From Nitrospirae bacterium UBA4572 (GTDB lineage: Bacteria > Nitrospirota > Leptospirillia > Leptospirillales > Leptospirillaceae), in contig DGKK01000027.1 in assembly GCA_002387725.1 (NCBI GenBank), forward strand, positions 30,855 through 37,973: a stretch of 7,119 nucleotides of DNA, in the 5' to 3' direction. Position 1 is the stretch's first letter, and every line of letters begins with the position of its first letter. This document shows, one piece after another, positions 6,636 to 7,119 of the stretch. The notes below the pieces were generated by a model. The model did no database searches. It worked only from the letters and a program-made list of their open reading frames with translations, and had not been told where the DNA came from. The translations under genes and the position numbers were made by a program.

Positions 6636-7119
6636 ATGGGAGATGGCTTCGATAACGACGAGATGAAGGAGATCGTTCAGGATTTCCTTCAGGAAGCCAC
6701 TGAGATGCTTGAAGGGCTGGACAATTTTTTTGTCCAGCTCGAGAACAATCCGGAAGACAAGACACTTCTCAATGAAATCTTTCGGACGGCTCACAGCATC
6801 AAAGGTTCCGCCGGCTTCATCGGACTGACCCGGATTGTCGAGGTTGCCCATCATGCCGAGAACGTGCTGAACCAGCTCAGAAGCGGAAACATGCGGGCTG
6901 AGCCGGCCGTCATCGACATCATTCTCGAGGCGATGGACGCCCTCAAGGTTCTGGTGAACGAGGTCAAGACCGGAGAGCAGGCAGACGTCGATATTGAGGG
7001 GATCAACATGAAGCTCGACCTTCTCCTTCAGTGGGGGGAGGATACGGGCTCCGGCGAAGGGGCAAAGGAAGAGCCGGCGGGTGACGAGATGGCGGCTGCC
7101 GTTCGGGAGGAGCAAGCGA
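6636..7119 (+). CDS. cheA: Chemotaxis histidine kinase CheA (3' partial)
   Basis: CheA is the kinase of the chemoreceptor array that phosphorylates CheY and CheB. The window shows the first 161 codons plus one base; the frame is open to the end. Residues 8-115 form the histidine phosphotransfer (P1) domain, with RTAHSIKGSAGFIGL around the phosphorylated His53 (codon 6792-6794). The conserved helix AHHAENVLNQLRSG follows at 71-84. From about residue 134 the chain becomes an acidic Gly/Ala/Glu-rich linker (GEDTGSGEGAKEEPAGDE), as expected between P1 and the CheY-binding P2 domain. The dimerisation, ATPase and CheW-like domains lie outside. The start is well set by AGGAG at 6625-6629, 6 nt before ATG. 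A hybrid kinase with several phosphotransfer domains cannot be excluded from this fragment, but the cheY-cheA context favours ordinary CheA. Confidence 0.96.
   Translation, partial: MGDGFDNDEMKEIVQDFLQEATEMLEGLDNFFVQLENNPEDKTLLNEIFRTAHSIKGSAGFIGLTRIVEVAHHAENVLNQLRSGNMRAEPAVIDIILEAMDALKVLVNEVKTGEQADVDIEGINMKLDLLLQWGEDTGSGEGAKEEPAGDEMAAAVREEQA

Noticed and set aside
6189..7115. 308-codon antisense ORF over cheY and cheA
   Set aside because: Codon-aligned with cheY and cheA, which are in the same frame; the sense strand carries every expected CheY and CheA P1 motif.

Overview
This window is a compact flagellar and chemotaxis gene cluster from a motile, GC-rich bacterium (roughly 60% GC by eye, with a strong preference for G or C at third codon positions). 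All seven genes lie on the + strand in the order flhB (5' end cut off), flhA, flhF, flhG, fliA, cheY, cheA (3' end cut off). This order is widespread in Proteobacteria and also occurs in some other Gram-negative phyla. Codon style and the absence of cheZ between cheY and cheA made me think of the Nitrospirota (Leptospirillum-like) or a deep-branching proteobacterial lineage, but the sequence alone does not settle the taxon.

Bases 1-4333 hold three tightly packed genes: flhB and flhA, encoding two membrane components of the flagellar type III export gate, and flhF, an SRP-type GTPase. The spacers between them are only 3 nt and all three share one reading frame. flhG, a MinD-type ATPase, overlaps the end of flhF by about 23 nt, which suggests translational coupling. 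FlhF and FlhG together normally set flagellar position and number. FlhG carries the N-terminal DQAxxLR motif known to stimulate the FlhF GTPase.

A 164-nt gap (5205-5368) separates flhG from fliA. It holds an imperfect inverted repeat, a reasonable sigma70-type promoter (TTGTGA, 17 nt, TAGAAT) and a doubtful 37-codon ORF whose stop overlaps the fliA start. fliA encodes the flagellar sigma factor (sigma28). It is followed by a 70-nt gap with a sigma28-like -10 box and a hairpin that could cover the cheY ribosome binding site, then cheY. A 60-nt gap with small hairpins and a strong ribosome binding site leads to cheA, of which only the phosphotransfer domain and the start of a linker are visible.

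Together the genes cover late assembly of the export gate, placement of the flagellum, the sigma factor switch to late genes, and the core phosphorelay that controls motor rotation. I found no mobile element, CRISPR array, RNA gene or clearly novel system. The long antisense ORFs are composition artefacts. The points worth a second look are regulatory: the flhG-fliA gap, the possible FliA-driven promoter in front of cheY, and a CheY that resembles the CheZ-partnered type although no cheZ lies beside it.
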